From Dacryopinax spathularia (Eukaryota; Basidiomycota; Dacrymycetes; Dacrymycetales; Dacrymycetaceae), in NCBI GenBank assembly GCA_037974965.1, contig JBBPFI010000001.1, forward strand, positions 1,426,001 through 1,490,000: a DNA stretch of 64,000 bases, given 5' to 3'. The notes below the pieces were generated by a model, which was given only the letters and a program-made list of their open reading frames with translations, did not search any database and was not told where the DNA came from. Position numbers and translations under genes: made by a program. The first letter of the stretch is position 1. Every line of letters starts with the position of its first letter. This document shows positions 44,453 to 56,744 of the stretch, one piece after another.

Positions 44453-45926
44453 CTAGTTGGGCTTCGCGGTGGGCGAGGAGAGAGGTATACTGTTGCTCTT
44501 CCTCATCAGCGGCGGGCAATTCCAAGACCAGTCTAAATATCCTTTCTCCTGGAAGATCGCCTTGACGAGCCCTTCCGCATACCTCCGAGGTACGCTATCC
44601 GTCGCAGGGTTGTTCACTTCCCGCCAGAGAGCGACCGCCTCATGTACCTCATGCAGGTTACTGAGCCCAATAACTGTCGGTACCGACTGCCCCAATGCCG
44701 AGCCCATAACATCGCTGTCGCGCTTCAGTGTGTACCCAACAGCCAGATTAGGCAGCTCGCCAGGCCACTCCTTCACCCGCTCGTATGCGGTCTTAGCCAC
44801 TTCCTTCAGCTTCGTCGGTGCGGGATGCCAAGGCGGCGGGTTTGCGGTAAGCAGACCCATGGAGAGTGGGGAGGCGCAGAAGACTTGGGTGAGCTTGGCG
44901 TCGTTTATGAAGTGAGGGAGGTAGGTCACGAAGGCGGAGTTTTGGAGTGTGTAGTGGGAGTAGGACAGGAGGGTATCGAGCGGCTGGAAAGGCGGGGTGT
45001 TGGCGGCTAGGATGGAGAGTCGAAGGAGGGTGGGTAACGTATAACCTGCAACGCATCAGTCTTGTTTCGATGGCAGCAACGGTGCATCGGCGCATACCAG
45101 AAATCCCAATAGCCCTCACCAGCCCCTCCTCCTTAAGCTTCCGCATCTCCCCAATAGCCTCGACGATCCTCCTATCCCCCGTCCCCCACACCTTGCCCTC
45201 CTTCCCCGGTATCAACCCCCAATCCGCCGCAGACTCCTCAAACACCTTCGCGTGGAAGCCCTCGAGCGGGAAAGGGTTCATAGGCGAGGCTACGAAGTCT
45301 ACGTCGTGGAGGAGGAGGACGTCCAGGTAGTCTGTTCCTAGCCGCTTGAGCGAGCGGAGAACGGACTTGCGGATCGTTGCGGGGGTATAGTCGAATTCGT
45401 CGGCACCGTATCGACCGCATTTTGTGATCTAGCCTATAGTCAGCAAGACCGCATAGGTCAAGAAAGAACAGGTACGGACGATCTTGTATGAGTTCCGCGG
45501 GAACTCGCCGGTTAACGCCTGTAGACATTGACCAAGCACGACCTCCGAATCACCATAATATGGAGAGGTATCAAACGCCCGAATGCCATACCTTTCATCT
45601 CATCAGCTAATGGCTCGGCATGAAAGATGTGGGTCAATCTCACCGCAATGCCAACCTAACAGTCCGTAATGGGATGTCCGACTGTAGTAACCCCTCGGTA
45701 TTATATATGGTCGACAATGTCGCCGCGCCAAACACGAGCTGAGAGACCCCGAGCGGACCTACAGTTCCCTATCCGGCCGCCATGTCCATAAGCGAACACA
45801 TTATAGCTGATGGGGTGAGAGATGACTCACGAGCTGGATCCCAGGCTGAGGGAAATCTGCGATCTCCTCGCGTATGTAGACCGGTAAGGTATAGGACGGC
45901 TCTGGCTGGTCCGGATGTCGACTCAT
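44453..45926 (-). CDS. Aldo/keto reductase, D-arabinose 1-dehydrogenase (Ara2)-like
   Basis: Member of the aldo/keto reductase superfamily closest in pattern to NAD-dependent D-arabinose dehydrogenase Ara2 and plant L-galactose dehydrogenase, enzymes of (erythro)ascorbate synthesis. The start at 45926 gives MSRHPDQPEPSYTLPVYI. A first intron (GTGAGT...GGATAG) joins GIQL to GTVGPLGVSQLVFGAATLS. The catalytic tetrad is visible: Asp and Tyr in AFDTSPYYGDSE, Lys in ITKCGRYGAD, His in LLLHDVDFV. Then RKLKEEGLVRAIGISGY, the FVTYLPHFINDAKLTQVFCA region and the C-terminal IGLSNLHEVHEAVALW cofactor block; it ends SSPTAKPN. Several short introns. Substrate assignment is by resemblance; related reductases with other sugar substrates cannot be excluded. 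Confidence 0.82.
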
Positions 45927-47177
45927 CGCTTCTCTAACCCCGTAAGGTCTTTTCTAGTTAGATGATATGGTTCCAAGCAGGATGCTTGACAGAATTGTTG
46001 TAGGATTGCGAACTGGACTGAGGGGTGACCAGATGAGGGAGGGCGTAGTAGACGGTTAGGGGATACGTCGGCCTTGCTTATATGAGCAACGGAGGCACTT
46101 CAACCCACACAACCCAAACACAATCGTTTGCGTACCTCTCTCTCTTTCCTCTTTCACACACTCTCAACTTTTCCCACTTTCCCCGCTTTCCTCCAATTGA
46201 ACCGAACAAGCAGCCTGTGCACGGCCCCTCGCGTCGCCCACTCTCGCCTTGTTGTCCAAGAAGGGAAGGAAACCGTCGGCCCAACTGAATGAACGCCGAC
46301 CTGCTCACATCAGCAACGTCCCTGCCCGTGTCGACCCCAGCCGCCGGCGCTGTGCAACAGTCAGGGTTGCGCCTCTCTGCGCCTCACCCTTCTGCAAGTC
46401 TCACGCTTCGCTTCGTGCCTCCTGGTCACCATGACGGCGTGGGGATTCCGCCATGGGGCACAGAAGGGCGGCTTCCTCTTCCGACATTGAGGAGATAACG
46501 GCAAGATCCATCTGATGCCAAGTGATGTAGACTAGCAGAGAACGTCCAGGAGAGAGTAAAAGGAGATTGAGTGTGCCACAAATATCAAGAGAGGCTATGA
46601 CCTGTCGAGAGTGGCCATCATTACCCCGAACGGATCCGACATGTTCCCGGAGCAGCGCTAGATCGCGAAGAGCAAGCAGGCAGACCGGTCTTGGGACATA
46701 CGGAAAGCTGAGAGTTCTGTGAGGTGAGGCCTTCCAACCATCAATATTTCCAACCAGGCCAGCTCGCTCTTATAACTTGCATTGTCCAAGTCCACGGGAT
46801 AACCAAGCGATTTTCCTTACCAAATATCGGACGAACGTCGCTCGGATTTTGGCAACCATTGCTGACAAATCCTCCTTTTGCTTTCCAAGCCTCACCAAAT
46901 AAGGGTCGTAGCGTGGGAACACGGAGCGCATCAGCATTTAGGCCAGGAGCCAAGGGGCCCAGGCAGACGAATAGGATGGTTTGGCAGTGTAAGATAGAAC
47001 GCTGGTTGCCAACGAAAAGTATGTGATGAGTGGGAACGAATCTTAAGGCACATGGGAGCGGTGAACTACCAGAGGTAGCGCATCTATCGGTAAGGGGAGA
47101 GTCCGGCTCGCTCCCTAGAGCCTGTATTACGAGTACGAGCACAATGATCCTCCGTTTCGAAGCATTCTCCACGGCTC
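45927..47177. other. 1.25 kb intergenic region between ARA2-like gene and UXS1
   Basis: Both flanking genes run on the minus strand, so this is the promoter of the ARA2-like gene plus the 3' flank of UXS1. A pyrimidine-rich stretch on the plus strand lies at about 46135-46195, followed by the start of several short open frames with no family signal. No RNA gene or mobile element recognised. Confidence 0.5.
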
Positions 47178-48686
47178 TTACAGCGCACCCTGCGCCATCT
47201 TCGCCTTGTAGTAGCGAACCATCTCCTCGACACCCATGCGGACGGACCACCTGGGCTGCCAGTCAAGGACCTCCTTTGCGCGGGTGGTGTCGGGGCGGCG
47301 GCGCTGCGGGTCGTCACCAGGCAGAGGCTTGTAGACGATCTTGACTTTGGGTGCCTCGATACCATCCTCCTTCTGGACCTTGGCAACGACATCACGGACG
47401 ATCTCGGCGAACTCGCCGATGCTGAACTCATCGGTGTTGCCGATGTTGACCGGGCGGGTCTCGTTCGAGTTCATCAGGGCGATCATACTGAAGCACGGTC
47501 AGCACATGCGAGCACCAGAAGCAGAAACGAGTGCTCACCCATCGATCAGGTCGTGGACGAACTGGAAGGAGCGGGTCTGGGTGCCGTCGCCATAGACGGT
47601 CAGATCCTCGCCCTTCAGCGCCTGGATGATGAAGTTGGACACGACGCGACCATCATATGGGTTCATGCGAGGGCCTTTGGAACGTCAGCATATATCCTCC
47701 ATCCTACGGCTTCAGACATACCGTAGGTGTTGAAGATACGGACAACGCGAACATCGACATTGTCCTGGCGGTGGTACCCGTAGGTAAGGGTCTCAGCAAC
47801 ACGCTTGCCCTCATCGTAGCAAGCACGAATGCCGATCGGGTTGACGTGGCCCCAGCTATCATGCGCGTCAATTTAGAGTGGGACAAGGCGTCAGCGTACG
47901 CACTAGTCCTCCGGCTGGGGGTGAACCTCGGGGTCACCGTATACCTCTGCAAGCCAAATCAGTCACCTTGCCCCGCGTGCTGTTGCCAGAATGCATACCG
48001 GAGGTGGAAGAGATCAGGAAGCGCGCCTTGGTACGCTTAGCCAGCCCGAGCATATTCAGGGTACCCATGAACGAGGTCTTGATGGTCTTGACCGCGTTGT
48101 ACTGGTAGTGAGGTGGAGAGGCGGGGCAGGCAAGGTGGTAGATTTCTACGCGTTCCGGTCAGCTATATGCGCGCATATATGCGTCAAAAAGCGTGTACTC
48201 ACGGTCGCACTCGATCATGAAGGGCTCTACGACGTCGTGTCTGACCATCTCGAAGTTGGGGTGGCCAACCCAGTGGTTGACGGTCGTCCGGGAGCCGGTG
48301 AAGAAGTTGTCGAGGACGGTGACTTCGTGGCCGAGCATCATGAGACGGTCCACAAGGTGAGAGCCCACGAAGCCAGCGCCGCCGGTGACGAGGATGCGCT
48401 TCCTCTCGGAAGGAGGGAGGAACTTGACAGCAGGGAAGCGAGAGAGGGTCGTATATGCGATGGTTCCCTCCTCGGGGTGGTAGATCGCCTTGGCACCAAA
48501 GTCGCCCTCAGCATCCTTGCCGGCAGTAGCCTTGATGTACTGCGGGCGCATGTAGAGCTCACGCAGCGCATCGAGGGAGACCTCACTGTCGAAGCCGAAG
48601 CGCTTGAAGCCTACGGTGACGATTGGCTTTCCATCCTTGCCGAGGATGACCTTGTCCTCCGGTTTTGTCGCGGCAGCAGCAGACAT
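47178..48686 (-). CDS. UXS1: UDP-glucuronate decarboxylase (UDP-xylose synthase)
   Basis: Converts UDP-glucuronate to UDP-xylose with tightly bound NAD, supplying xylose to capsule-type glucuronoxylomannan and glycolipids in basidiomycetes. Start ATG 48686 ([16 protein letters not shown]). Exon 1 runs to 48203 and exon 2 begins at 48145, restoring [19 protein letters not shown]. Landmarks: Rossmann loop [45 protein letters not shown], the [20 protein letters not shown] block, the catalytic ACYDEGKR (Tyr-x3-Lys), [20 protein letters not shown] and the C-terminal [17 protein letters not shown]. No N-terminal membrane anchor is visible, unlike the animal enzyme, so a cytosolic form is likely. 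The gene ends QGAL, TAA at 47178-47180. Confidence 0.95.
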
Positions 48687-49266
48687 TGTCTAGTTGGCTA
48701 GTCTGGTTGGTGGTGGGATGAAGGAGAGAACGAAGTGGGTGTTGCCCTGGTTGAATGACAAGCAGTAAGATGGCGGTTCAAAAGTAAAGGCGGACAAGAA
48801 GAGAACGTGCCAAAGTCGGGGCGGTGGTGGTGATGATGGGAAGGTGAAGAAAAGGGCTGGCGAGACCTTTTGGAGGGGGCGCTCGGGACGGCTTGTCAAA
48901 ATCGCGCCGGGTTGGCGCGCGCATGTGGCGTTCCCTGTCACAAGAATCATTCCTTCCGACCATCCCTTAATCGCTCGCAACCGATTCAGGGACCCGCGTC
49001 TAAACGTAATCGTTCCAGTCAAACGTTCAGGACAGCCTGTGATGCACGCCGGCACCGACGGAGAACGATATGCAACATGACAATGAGCAAATCCATTGAT
49101 ACAAGTGCCAGTAAACTATGGGTTCCGGTACAGACGTTATGTATGGGTATCTCAGTATGCGAATCATGCAGAGTGTCTCACTCGGTACAGTCGTGTTCAT
49201 GAGGTATCAACGAAAATGCGGTGTCCGTGATATATGATGATGATGATCGGAAGGAAATCGCTCAGC
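48687..49266. other. Spacer between UXS1 and the GAR-domain gene
   Basis: 580 nt upstream of UXS1 and downstream of the GAR-domain stop. It should contain the UXS1 promoter and 3' UTR of the upstream gene. I saw no RNA gene and no named motif. Confidence 0.45.
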
Positions 49267-52200
49267 TCATGGTCTCCAAATTGGCGTTCTGGGCGTCGAC
49301 TTGCCCTGCGATTTGGACGATCTGGATGTCGAACCGCGCAAGGAAGGCGACTGAGACAAACGCCCAAACTCGTCTGCCTTGCGCAAGAACTGGATAGACG
49401 CCAAAGGTGAGCCGGGCGAAGTTGATGGCGATCCGAAGGAGAGCAGCGTGCTGCTGCTGAGGTCACCCCGAGTGGTGGATGGTGAGGGTGTCTTTGGGTC
49501 GCTGAAAGGGGAAGAAAGCGTAATGGGCGATGTAGTAGGTGAACCCGCCGCCTGCAGCGAGCTGCCAGCCGCCTTCAACAATGTCGCAGAACTTATCCAT
49601 GGCTCTTTGCTGTTTATCGGCGGGGTCAATGGTCCCGGAGGCAAAATACGGAACAGATCCGCAAAATGTCCTCTGATGAACCTGATGGAGCTGTGTTATT
49701 TTTGTCTCATAGCGATAGAACATAGGACGTACTTGGATAATTCCATCCAGCCTCCTCCAACCCGGACCATGACTGTCTGCGAACGCAATATACGACAGAA
49801 ATATGGCTTTGGATTCGTGTCACCGATGTAATACTTGCCACTTTGGTCCTTGTAGCCTGGAAGTGGGCGCACGTTGACTTCGACCTGGAATTGATGTTAG
49901 CCAGATGCGGTGTATTCAAGGTAACGATGACCTACGGGAAGCCGGTTTATCACGTTACCGACAGCAACATCCAGTTTATTCTGCGGATTGGCAACGTAAG
50001 GCCGCTTCTTGGGAGGCTCTTTATGCGGCAACATCGGTGAACCGAAGGATTGTCGTGGTGTTCTATTCCATGATGATCCGAGTGACATGTTGCGAGGTCT
50101 TGTTGGAGTCACCTCCGCTCCGATTGAACTCTTCCGTCTTCGTGCCTCGGATGTTCCACGCGCCCATACCGGAGTGGCGGAGTCGAGACTCTGGCGGGAA
50201 CGCATCGAGTAGGTTGAAGCTGCGCTTTCCGTCCGCTGCCTCAGGACAGAGGATGGGGTCGGCGACTGCGTAGCGCGAGGAAGCCGGCTAGCAGGGGTTC
50301 GGGGTAGAGGGCCCGACACTGAGCGGCTTGTCGGCTTGAGACCGGCACTTGGTGTCCGACGCGTATTGGTGGTAGAGGCCGAAAGAACCGAGGATCGTCC
50401 TGAAAGGAATGTCGTGCTTGATTCCCTGGAGAGTGAAGGTTTCTGGGACGACGGCGTTCGTAAATGATTGAGAGATCCGCTACTACTCATGGAAGATAGA
50501 GACAGACTCGAAATTGTTCGGATGATAGTAGGATCAAGGCGGTCGTTGGCCTCATCTCGAACTTCAGACCACGTCTGGTCGATGCGCATCTTTTCGTTCA
50601 GCACCCGGAAATCGTCCGTCATCTGATTCGCAAGGTCCATCGCAACCTTCACAGCAGTTGAAACACATTCAAGCAGTTTTCGTAGTCGATCTCGCGAAGT
50701 ATCGAGACTTGTCTGGGGTCGGGACTCATTATGACGAGGTTGAGCGTAATTGTCCATTGTTGAAATAATGTCATTGATGCCGGCGTCGCATTCCTCGATC
50801 TTGCCAGAGAAGGTAGCCAGCCTCTGCAATCGAGGGAGGATATCTTGAGCTGCGCTGAGTTGGCCTTCAAGCTCGGAACGCTCAGCTTGAGCGGCACCAT
50901 CTGACGTGGCTATCTCCACTTCACGCATCGCTTCTCGGATATTGTTCAGCTCTTTCCGGATCTCTTCCACTGTCACCAGGCTAGGGATCGTGTCGAACCG
51001 TTTCTCTGGTGTGGTGCAAAAGGCCAATTCTTCCAATTTCAGCTCGGCAAGGCTGTTTCGTAGTCTTGTGAGCGCGCGACGCGGCGCGCTCCGGTCGGCT
51101 CCGTGTTTAGCTTCAGGAAGAGGTACTAATTGCCCGAATACGTCTGTGTCACGGGAATGTAAGCATACGTAGGCAGCAACCTCTTAGCCACTGACCTTCT
51201 GCTTCGTAATCGTTTTCTGCGTCGACTCCCTCTCCTGAACTGCCGGCTGAACGGGGCAACGGAATCGGGATAGGATCAGTCTCCTCGGTCTTGGTCTGCG
51301 AGACATTTGGAACCTCCGCAGGTCCGTTTTCAGAGATGGCGACATCCGCGTGACGGTCGCTCTCTTCCGGAACCACAACGACCACAGTAGGCCTGTCCTC
51401 GGTCACCACAACACTCGGGATTGAGACATCGGAGTTCGGAGAAGCTTCAATTGGCAAACCAGGCTTCGACGGAGCCGTTTCAGCTTGGGTCTCAAGCGCA
51501 CTTCCAGTCGGCGGCTTCAGAGGCGTGTTAACCTGGGTGGTTGCAATCGCCCGTGTTTCGGGCTCTTCGGTTGCTTCTTGCGCCATGAACGCAGCAGCCA
51601 ATCGTTCAGCTTCTACCTCTTCTAGCTCGGACAGCCTCTTCACAAGCTGGGAGGAAACGCCATGCAGTTCGCGCAAAGCCGCCGCCGCATTGTCCAGAAT
51701 TTCATCGCCGCGAGCCTTCAACGCCGATAAGCGAGAACGGCGCGGTTTGAGTAATGCCGCAATCTCATCCTTTTCCGGCTCGACAGCGTTGCGGGCAACA
51801 TTGTCGTATGCCTTCTGAGGGGAGGACAGCAGATCATCGATAGCTTGATTCAGGCCGGAAGCGAAGTTCATCAGCTCCTCCGATTCATGCCCCAATGCGT
51901 CCAGCGCGAGCTTGACTTCCTCGATGGAGTTCGTCTTGACTTGCCCAGCGAGGTTGTCCATCGTTTCTCTTCGGCTGTTATATATCCGGAATAAGGCGTC
52001 CATGGTCTTCTCGGCCTCCTCAAGTTTTCCCTCGAAGATTCGAACCTCCTGGGAAGCGTCGAAGAGTCGCATACGCTTCTCCAGGTTGTGCACACCGCCA
52101 TTCAGCGTCGCAGATCGGACGTTTATTTGGGAGCGTACTGCTTCATCGAGGGCGGTGGGGTCGAAAGGCACGTTCAGTGCGGAAATCGTGGATGTTTCGG

Positions 52201-54798
52201 GCGGCGTCTCGGGCATTGTCGGGCTGGCAGGCGATTTGGGAGGACGGACATTGTATGTCGTTGACGCCGATGGCGACGGACTGGATACGAATGGGATGCG
52301 AGATGCCAGACTCCCAGAGAAGGCGTCGATGTCTTGTCGCAGGGAGGAGCAACCCTCACGGAGAGGTAGGAGGGACTGGCTGATATCGGGGACCGCAGGT
52401 GCATCAGCTACTCGCACCCACAGGTTGTTCGCGTCCAAGAGTAACGATGATAGCCGGTTATCAAGCGAGTCCGCTTCCTCCATAACATCCTTCATCGCAC
52501 TCGCCTGTTCTCGCACGCGGTGCCACAACTTGGCGAGCTCTTGCAGCTCCGATAGGTCGCTCTTTACCCGATCGGCGGTTGTCTCGACGTGCTCCCGCAG
52601 TTGCTGTCCAATGTGAGGGGAGACGTCCTTGACTGGTTTCTCCACAGCGCGGCTGAATTGTTCGGATAGTTGGCTGAGCTCAGCTTGGACGTCCGAAGGC
52701 GTTGGTGAGTCTGCGAAAGACCTGTTTGAGGGTGTTTCGGGCGTTGGTGGACTCGCACCGGGCGAGACGGGAGACTTGGGTCTCCAGCGATCATGTTCCA
52801 GTCCATCTTGGATCGTTCTCTGATGGCGCTGACATGACCTCTGAATTGACTGCGCAGCTGTCCAAGCTGAAGATATCGTTCTGAACCGCGATACCACCGC
52901 GGACGCTGCTTCTTTCGCCGCCGACAGGGACCGCCGTTCTGCGTCCAGAGAAGCGATCGCCTTGTTGCATTCCTCCATGTACCCCGGGGCAAGGGTGATA
53001 GTCTTCAGCGCAGGCAGGTGCGCTCTTGCAGACCGGATCAACCGATCCGCCGACCGGCCAGCTTCGTCCACCTCGACCAAAAGACTTGAAAAAGCCGCCA
53101 TATATGCGCCATGTCTTCCGGATTCCAGGCATTCCTCCGTCGTCAGATCCGGTGCTGCTCCCTCCGAGCCAGCGCTCTCTTCCCCTCGGCTTAGCCTCGC
53201 TGCCAATTTGGCCAACTGGGCTTGTCGGACGCCCAGCTCGTCCTTGATCTTCTCTGCTCGTTGGAGGGTCCGGAGGGAAACATGATACTCTCTCACCCCT
53301 TTCCCCGCTAGCCTACTCAAATTCCCAGCAGTCTCCAGTTCCTCCGCCAATGTGTGGGCAATACGCTCATTTAGCTCTTCCTGCTCCGGATGGGAGGCAT
53401 GTGTGGGTTGAGGGATATGCCGGAAGACGAGGACGTCGTATTCCGTTGTCGAGAGGCGGGTCTCAAGCGTGGACATCCGGTATGCTAGGGAGGCGTACAG
53501 TCGAGGGTTGGGCGGTTTGAGGGAGGCTTTGCCTAGATCGGCCATGATAGCTTGTGCTTCAGCTTGATGTTTCACACAGTCGCTATATACCCGATCGGCA
53601 CTACCCCCAAAGTCAGACCGGACCATTTGAGCATGAGAATGAGAAGGGGCAGGGAGAGGCAAACGCACATCATCCACTGCTCCGCCAGCGCCAACGCAAA
53701 CTCCCCCACCGACCTCCTCAAAAAATCCGTCTCGTCCTCCAGTCTATCCTGTTCGTCCAGGAACTGATCGGGCACTTTCTTGAGCGATATAAGCCTGTCC
53801 AATAGCTTTCCAGCGACTTCTACGCGGGACTGGCGTAGGTGGGCGGCGCGCATGTAGAGCCGGGATGCGTCGGCTGCGAGGTGTTGACCGAGCTGGAACC
53901 GCTGGCTGCGGCTTGTTGGGTGGGGCATTGTTGGGGTGGAGCGGGATGAGGAGGATTGGGATAGGGCGGGGGTTGAGGTCCTTCCTGGCGGAGGTGGGGT
54001 AGAAGTGGACGTGGAGCCCACTTGCTCGGGCAAGAGCCCGCCGGGTAAGGTGGAAGAAGCCTCCTCGTATGCGGTGGGAGACCACCGCGCGTGGTGGGTG
54101 ATGAAGTTCTCCATGTCTGCTAGGAGAGTACGGCGCTCTTGTTCGCATTCCGTCCGTTGGTCTTCCCACCGTACGCGATGGGCGAATAGGTCCAGCTGTT
54201 CAGAGCGCTGTTGGATCGCTTCTAGCAGGTGGTCTAGCGCCAGCAGCGTCGACAGAGTGAGGTCGACGAGGTCGGTGTCCTCCGGTGTGAGATGCCGGTT
54301 GGCAGCCGCTGTGGGACATGTCAGCGACGGCGGACATACAGAGTAAGCAGGTAGGGCGTACCCCGGGCGGTCTTCCTTAACCTCCGTAAGTCGACCTTAT
54401 CAAACTTGTCCGTCTCCTTCTCCAGCGCCCTGAGCTCTTTGACCCATCTCTTGATCTCTTCCAGCGTCGGCAAGCCCGGCGCTCGGTCAGGGTAGACGAG
54501 GTTGTCCACTCGTAACGGTTCCAGAGGAGTCAGGCTCTCAAGATACTGCGCAGCACCATCATCTTCAGCTTCTGTTTGGCCAGCATAGGTATAGTGGGAG
54601 TTGGCGCACCTTGGTCTTCTCGATAATCCAAGCTTTACGCTCATTGAACGCCTGTAGCTCGGCCACGTCGACCGTATCGAGCGGAACTGCTTGCTTCTCC
54701 TCCGCCTTCTCTTCCTCGCTCTCTGCCAAACCCGACTTCGACTCCGGCCCTCGTTCGACCTCCCGCGGCTCCTGACTCGATCCGTCCATAGCGTCCAT
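49267..54798 (-). CDS. Long coiled-coil protein with C-terminal GAR (GAS2) microtubule-binding domain
   Basis: A single gene of about 1,600-1,700 residues. First in-frame ATG at 54798 (MDAMDGSSQEP). The N-terminal 1,100 residues are dominated by predicted helices and coiled coils (LEEIKRWVKELRALEKETDK; RRTLLADMENFITHH; spectrin-like heptads through 51200-53600) broken by Ser/Pro-rich linkers. After an intron near 51150 the coil resumes (LAELKLEELAFCTTPEKRFD), then a basic Ser/Thr/Arg-rich region with many SP/TP sites. The GAR domain follows: NKLDVAVGNVINRLPV, VRPLPGYKDQSGKYYIGD, RILRSQTVMVRVGGGWMELS, FIRGHFADLFR. In other eukaryotes GAR domains bind microtubules (GAS2, spectraplakins), usually with calponin-homology domains; none is visible here. 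The shape recalls Kar9-like cortical microtubule adaptors. Function is inferred, not shown. Confidence 0.82.
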
Positions 54799-56744
54799 AT
54801 CAAGAAAGCAACCACATAATCCCAATCAAGTTCAAGTCAAAGTTCAAGAAATCAATCCCACTCAATGTAAGTCAAAGTAGAGTCATACACCCGCGAAGAG
54901 GGCAGTCCGAGCTTGCTGCAGGCACGGTGTCGGGTGCCGGGCTAGATGATGATGATGATGTCGCGGAGACGCGTGTGGTCCCTGATGGGTGTCGCGCGCT
55001 GCACGGCTTCGAGGTATGTACGGTGTTTCTGACCACCACCAGGAATTGCAAGTTACTCTATGTTTCGGAAATTATTGCTACTTGGTTAGGGAAGTTGGAT
55101 GCTTCTGGCTTGAGGTTGATGTGGGGCAGGGGTTGAGGTTCTTTCGGTGTGCTAGCTGGAGAGAACTGGCTGGATGGAGTGCTGGCAGCTGTTACATCTC
55201 AGGAGTGACGTCGTGCAATGGAATCCACATATGCTCGAAGATGTTTGTCTGGAGTCTGGACCGCACGATGTTTCTCGAATCATGGATATGAAGACGCAAA
55301 TGCCACCAGACGAGGCAAGCGTGAACAAGAGCATGAATAATGCGACAATATCCGCCAGCCGATGTCAAGTGCCATTTCTATCTAGATACCAAAAGCAAGT
55401 CGACATATTTGGCAGTCGCGTCACGCTTCCTTCATCTGCTTCAGTGAATGATCTTCCAATGATGTAACTTGCTTAAGTCATGGCAATATCAGGCAGCCTA
55501 CCCGCACCGCTGTTCGCTGGGCGTATCAAAGAGCGCCCATTTCCATCCTCCGATAATCAGTTCATGCCATCATAGGCTTCGCTTAACGATGTGGGCTTAT
55601 ATCAACTCTTGAATGATCATAACAGTCATCTCCGAGACCGGAGAAACAGTAAGTATTATCGACGGACGGCAAACGCGATATCGAACGTTCGCGCCATCCG
55701 GGACCGGGGGATCCCATCCATCCATGCACCTTGTAGGAAGTCTGTGCACCGCCTTCTCTTCTTTTTGCAGGGCCCGATCGTTTGGAGATGATCGGCGAAG
55801 ACTGCTGACCACCGCCGAGTCTCGTCCAGCGCTGAGCGTCGGCAGAAGCTTGGGGGTTCTGCCGGATTGCGTTGGGCCTTCCTTACAGCTGCAACAAGTG
55901 AGCCTATGGAGGGTACACCTCTTACCAAATCCCTTCACGGATATCGTACCCTGCGCGTCGGCGATACAGACCTTCATCCAAGAATCCGCGCATTCCGACG
56001 TAGTAAATCGGGAAGATCGAAGTCGCACAGCCGAATCAGCCTCAGGTGGTCGGCGCTTGATTGGCAAGCAGGCAGCGGCGGACAAAGGTGTGGCCAGGGG
56101 CGCGGAAGTACTCGCCGCCGAACCGAGAGACTGACTGCCTGACGTCCCGTTCCATACGACCCCATACATTCACGCCTCTACACTCACAGCACGCTGCCTC
56201 ACTTAACCCCTTCACGCACGCATTACACCTTGACCGTGCGTGCACGAAGCCGCGCGGTGCCGCGGGTGCTTTCCCTAACAGGCCACAGGTTGACGCTGTA
56301 CACCTCTCTCTCCCCTTCCCCCTCCTCCTTGCCCCTCGACATCCTCAGCAGCCACCATCGATCACCATCGCACAATACCCACCAACACCGCACAGGCCAT
56401 CACAGTCCGTATCCAACACACATCGACATCAACAAAGCTGTGAAACACCGCAACCGCAAGCACAACCGGCGCTCAGGCTCACCGCGTATATCCGGCACCG
56501 GCCTACTGGCACGAGTGGCCGCCACAGGGCCTTGGCCTGCCCCCTCGTTGTCGTCGTAATCACTCCTCATCAGCCCATCAGCGCTTGCGAACGTGCTTTC
56601 ACCCGTATCCTTACTTCGACCACTCTATCGATATCCACCAGCTCGATTAGCTCGCATAGTGTTCGCTGTCTACCGTCTTCTTGTGATACAGCAGTAGCGA
56701 ACAGTAACATCCCGGTATCCTCCCTGCCGACTGAGTAGCCCTCG
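54799..56744. other. 1.95 kb intergenic region between the GAR gene and the EAF gene
   Basis: Divergent genes flank it, so it holds both promoters, but it is much longer than neighbouring spacers. Overlapping open frames of 173 (plus, 55613-56134) and 190 codons (minus, 55597-56169) cover the same DNA and show no domain. The last 500 nt (56200-56744) are pyrimidine-rich and CAC/CAT-rich, as expected for a long 5' leader of the EAF gene. No RNA gene recognised. Confidence 0.5.
54945..54960. repeat. (GAT)n microsatellite
   Basis: Five GAT units plus one base in non-coding DNA about 150 nt upstream of the GAR-domain start codon. Confidence 0.7.

Noticed and set aside
55597-56169. Overlapping 173- and 190-codon frames on opposite strands
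   Set aside because: Mutually overlapping, no domain or secretion signal, no splice continuation found.
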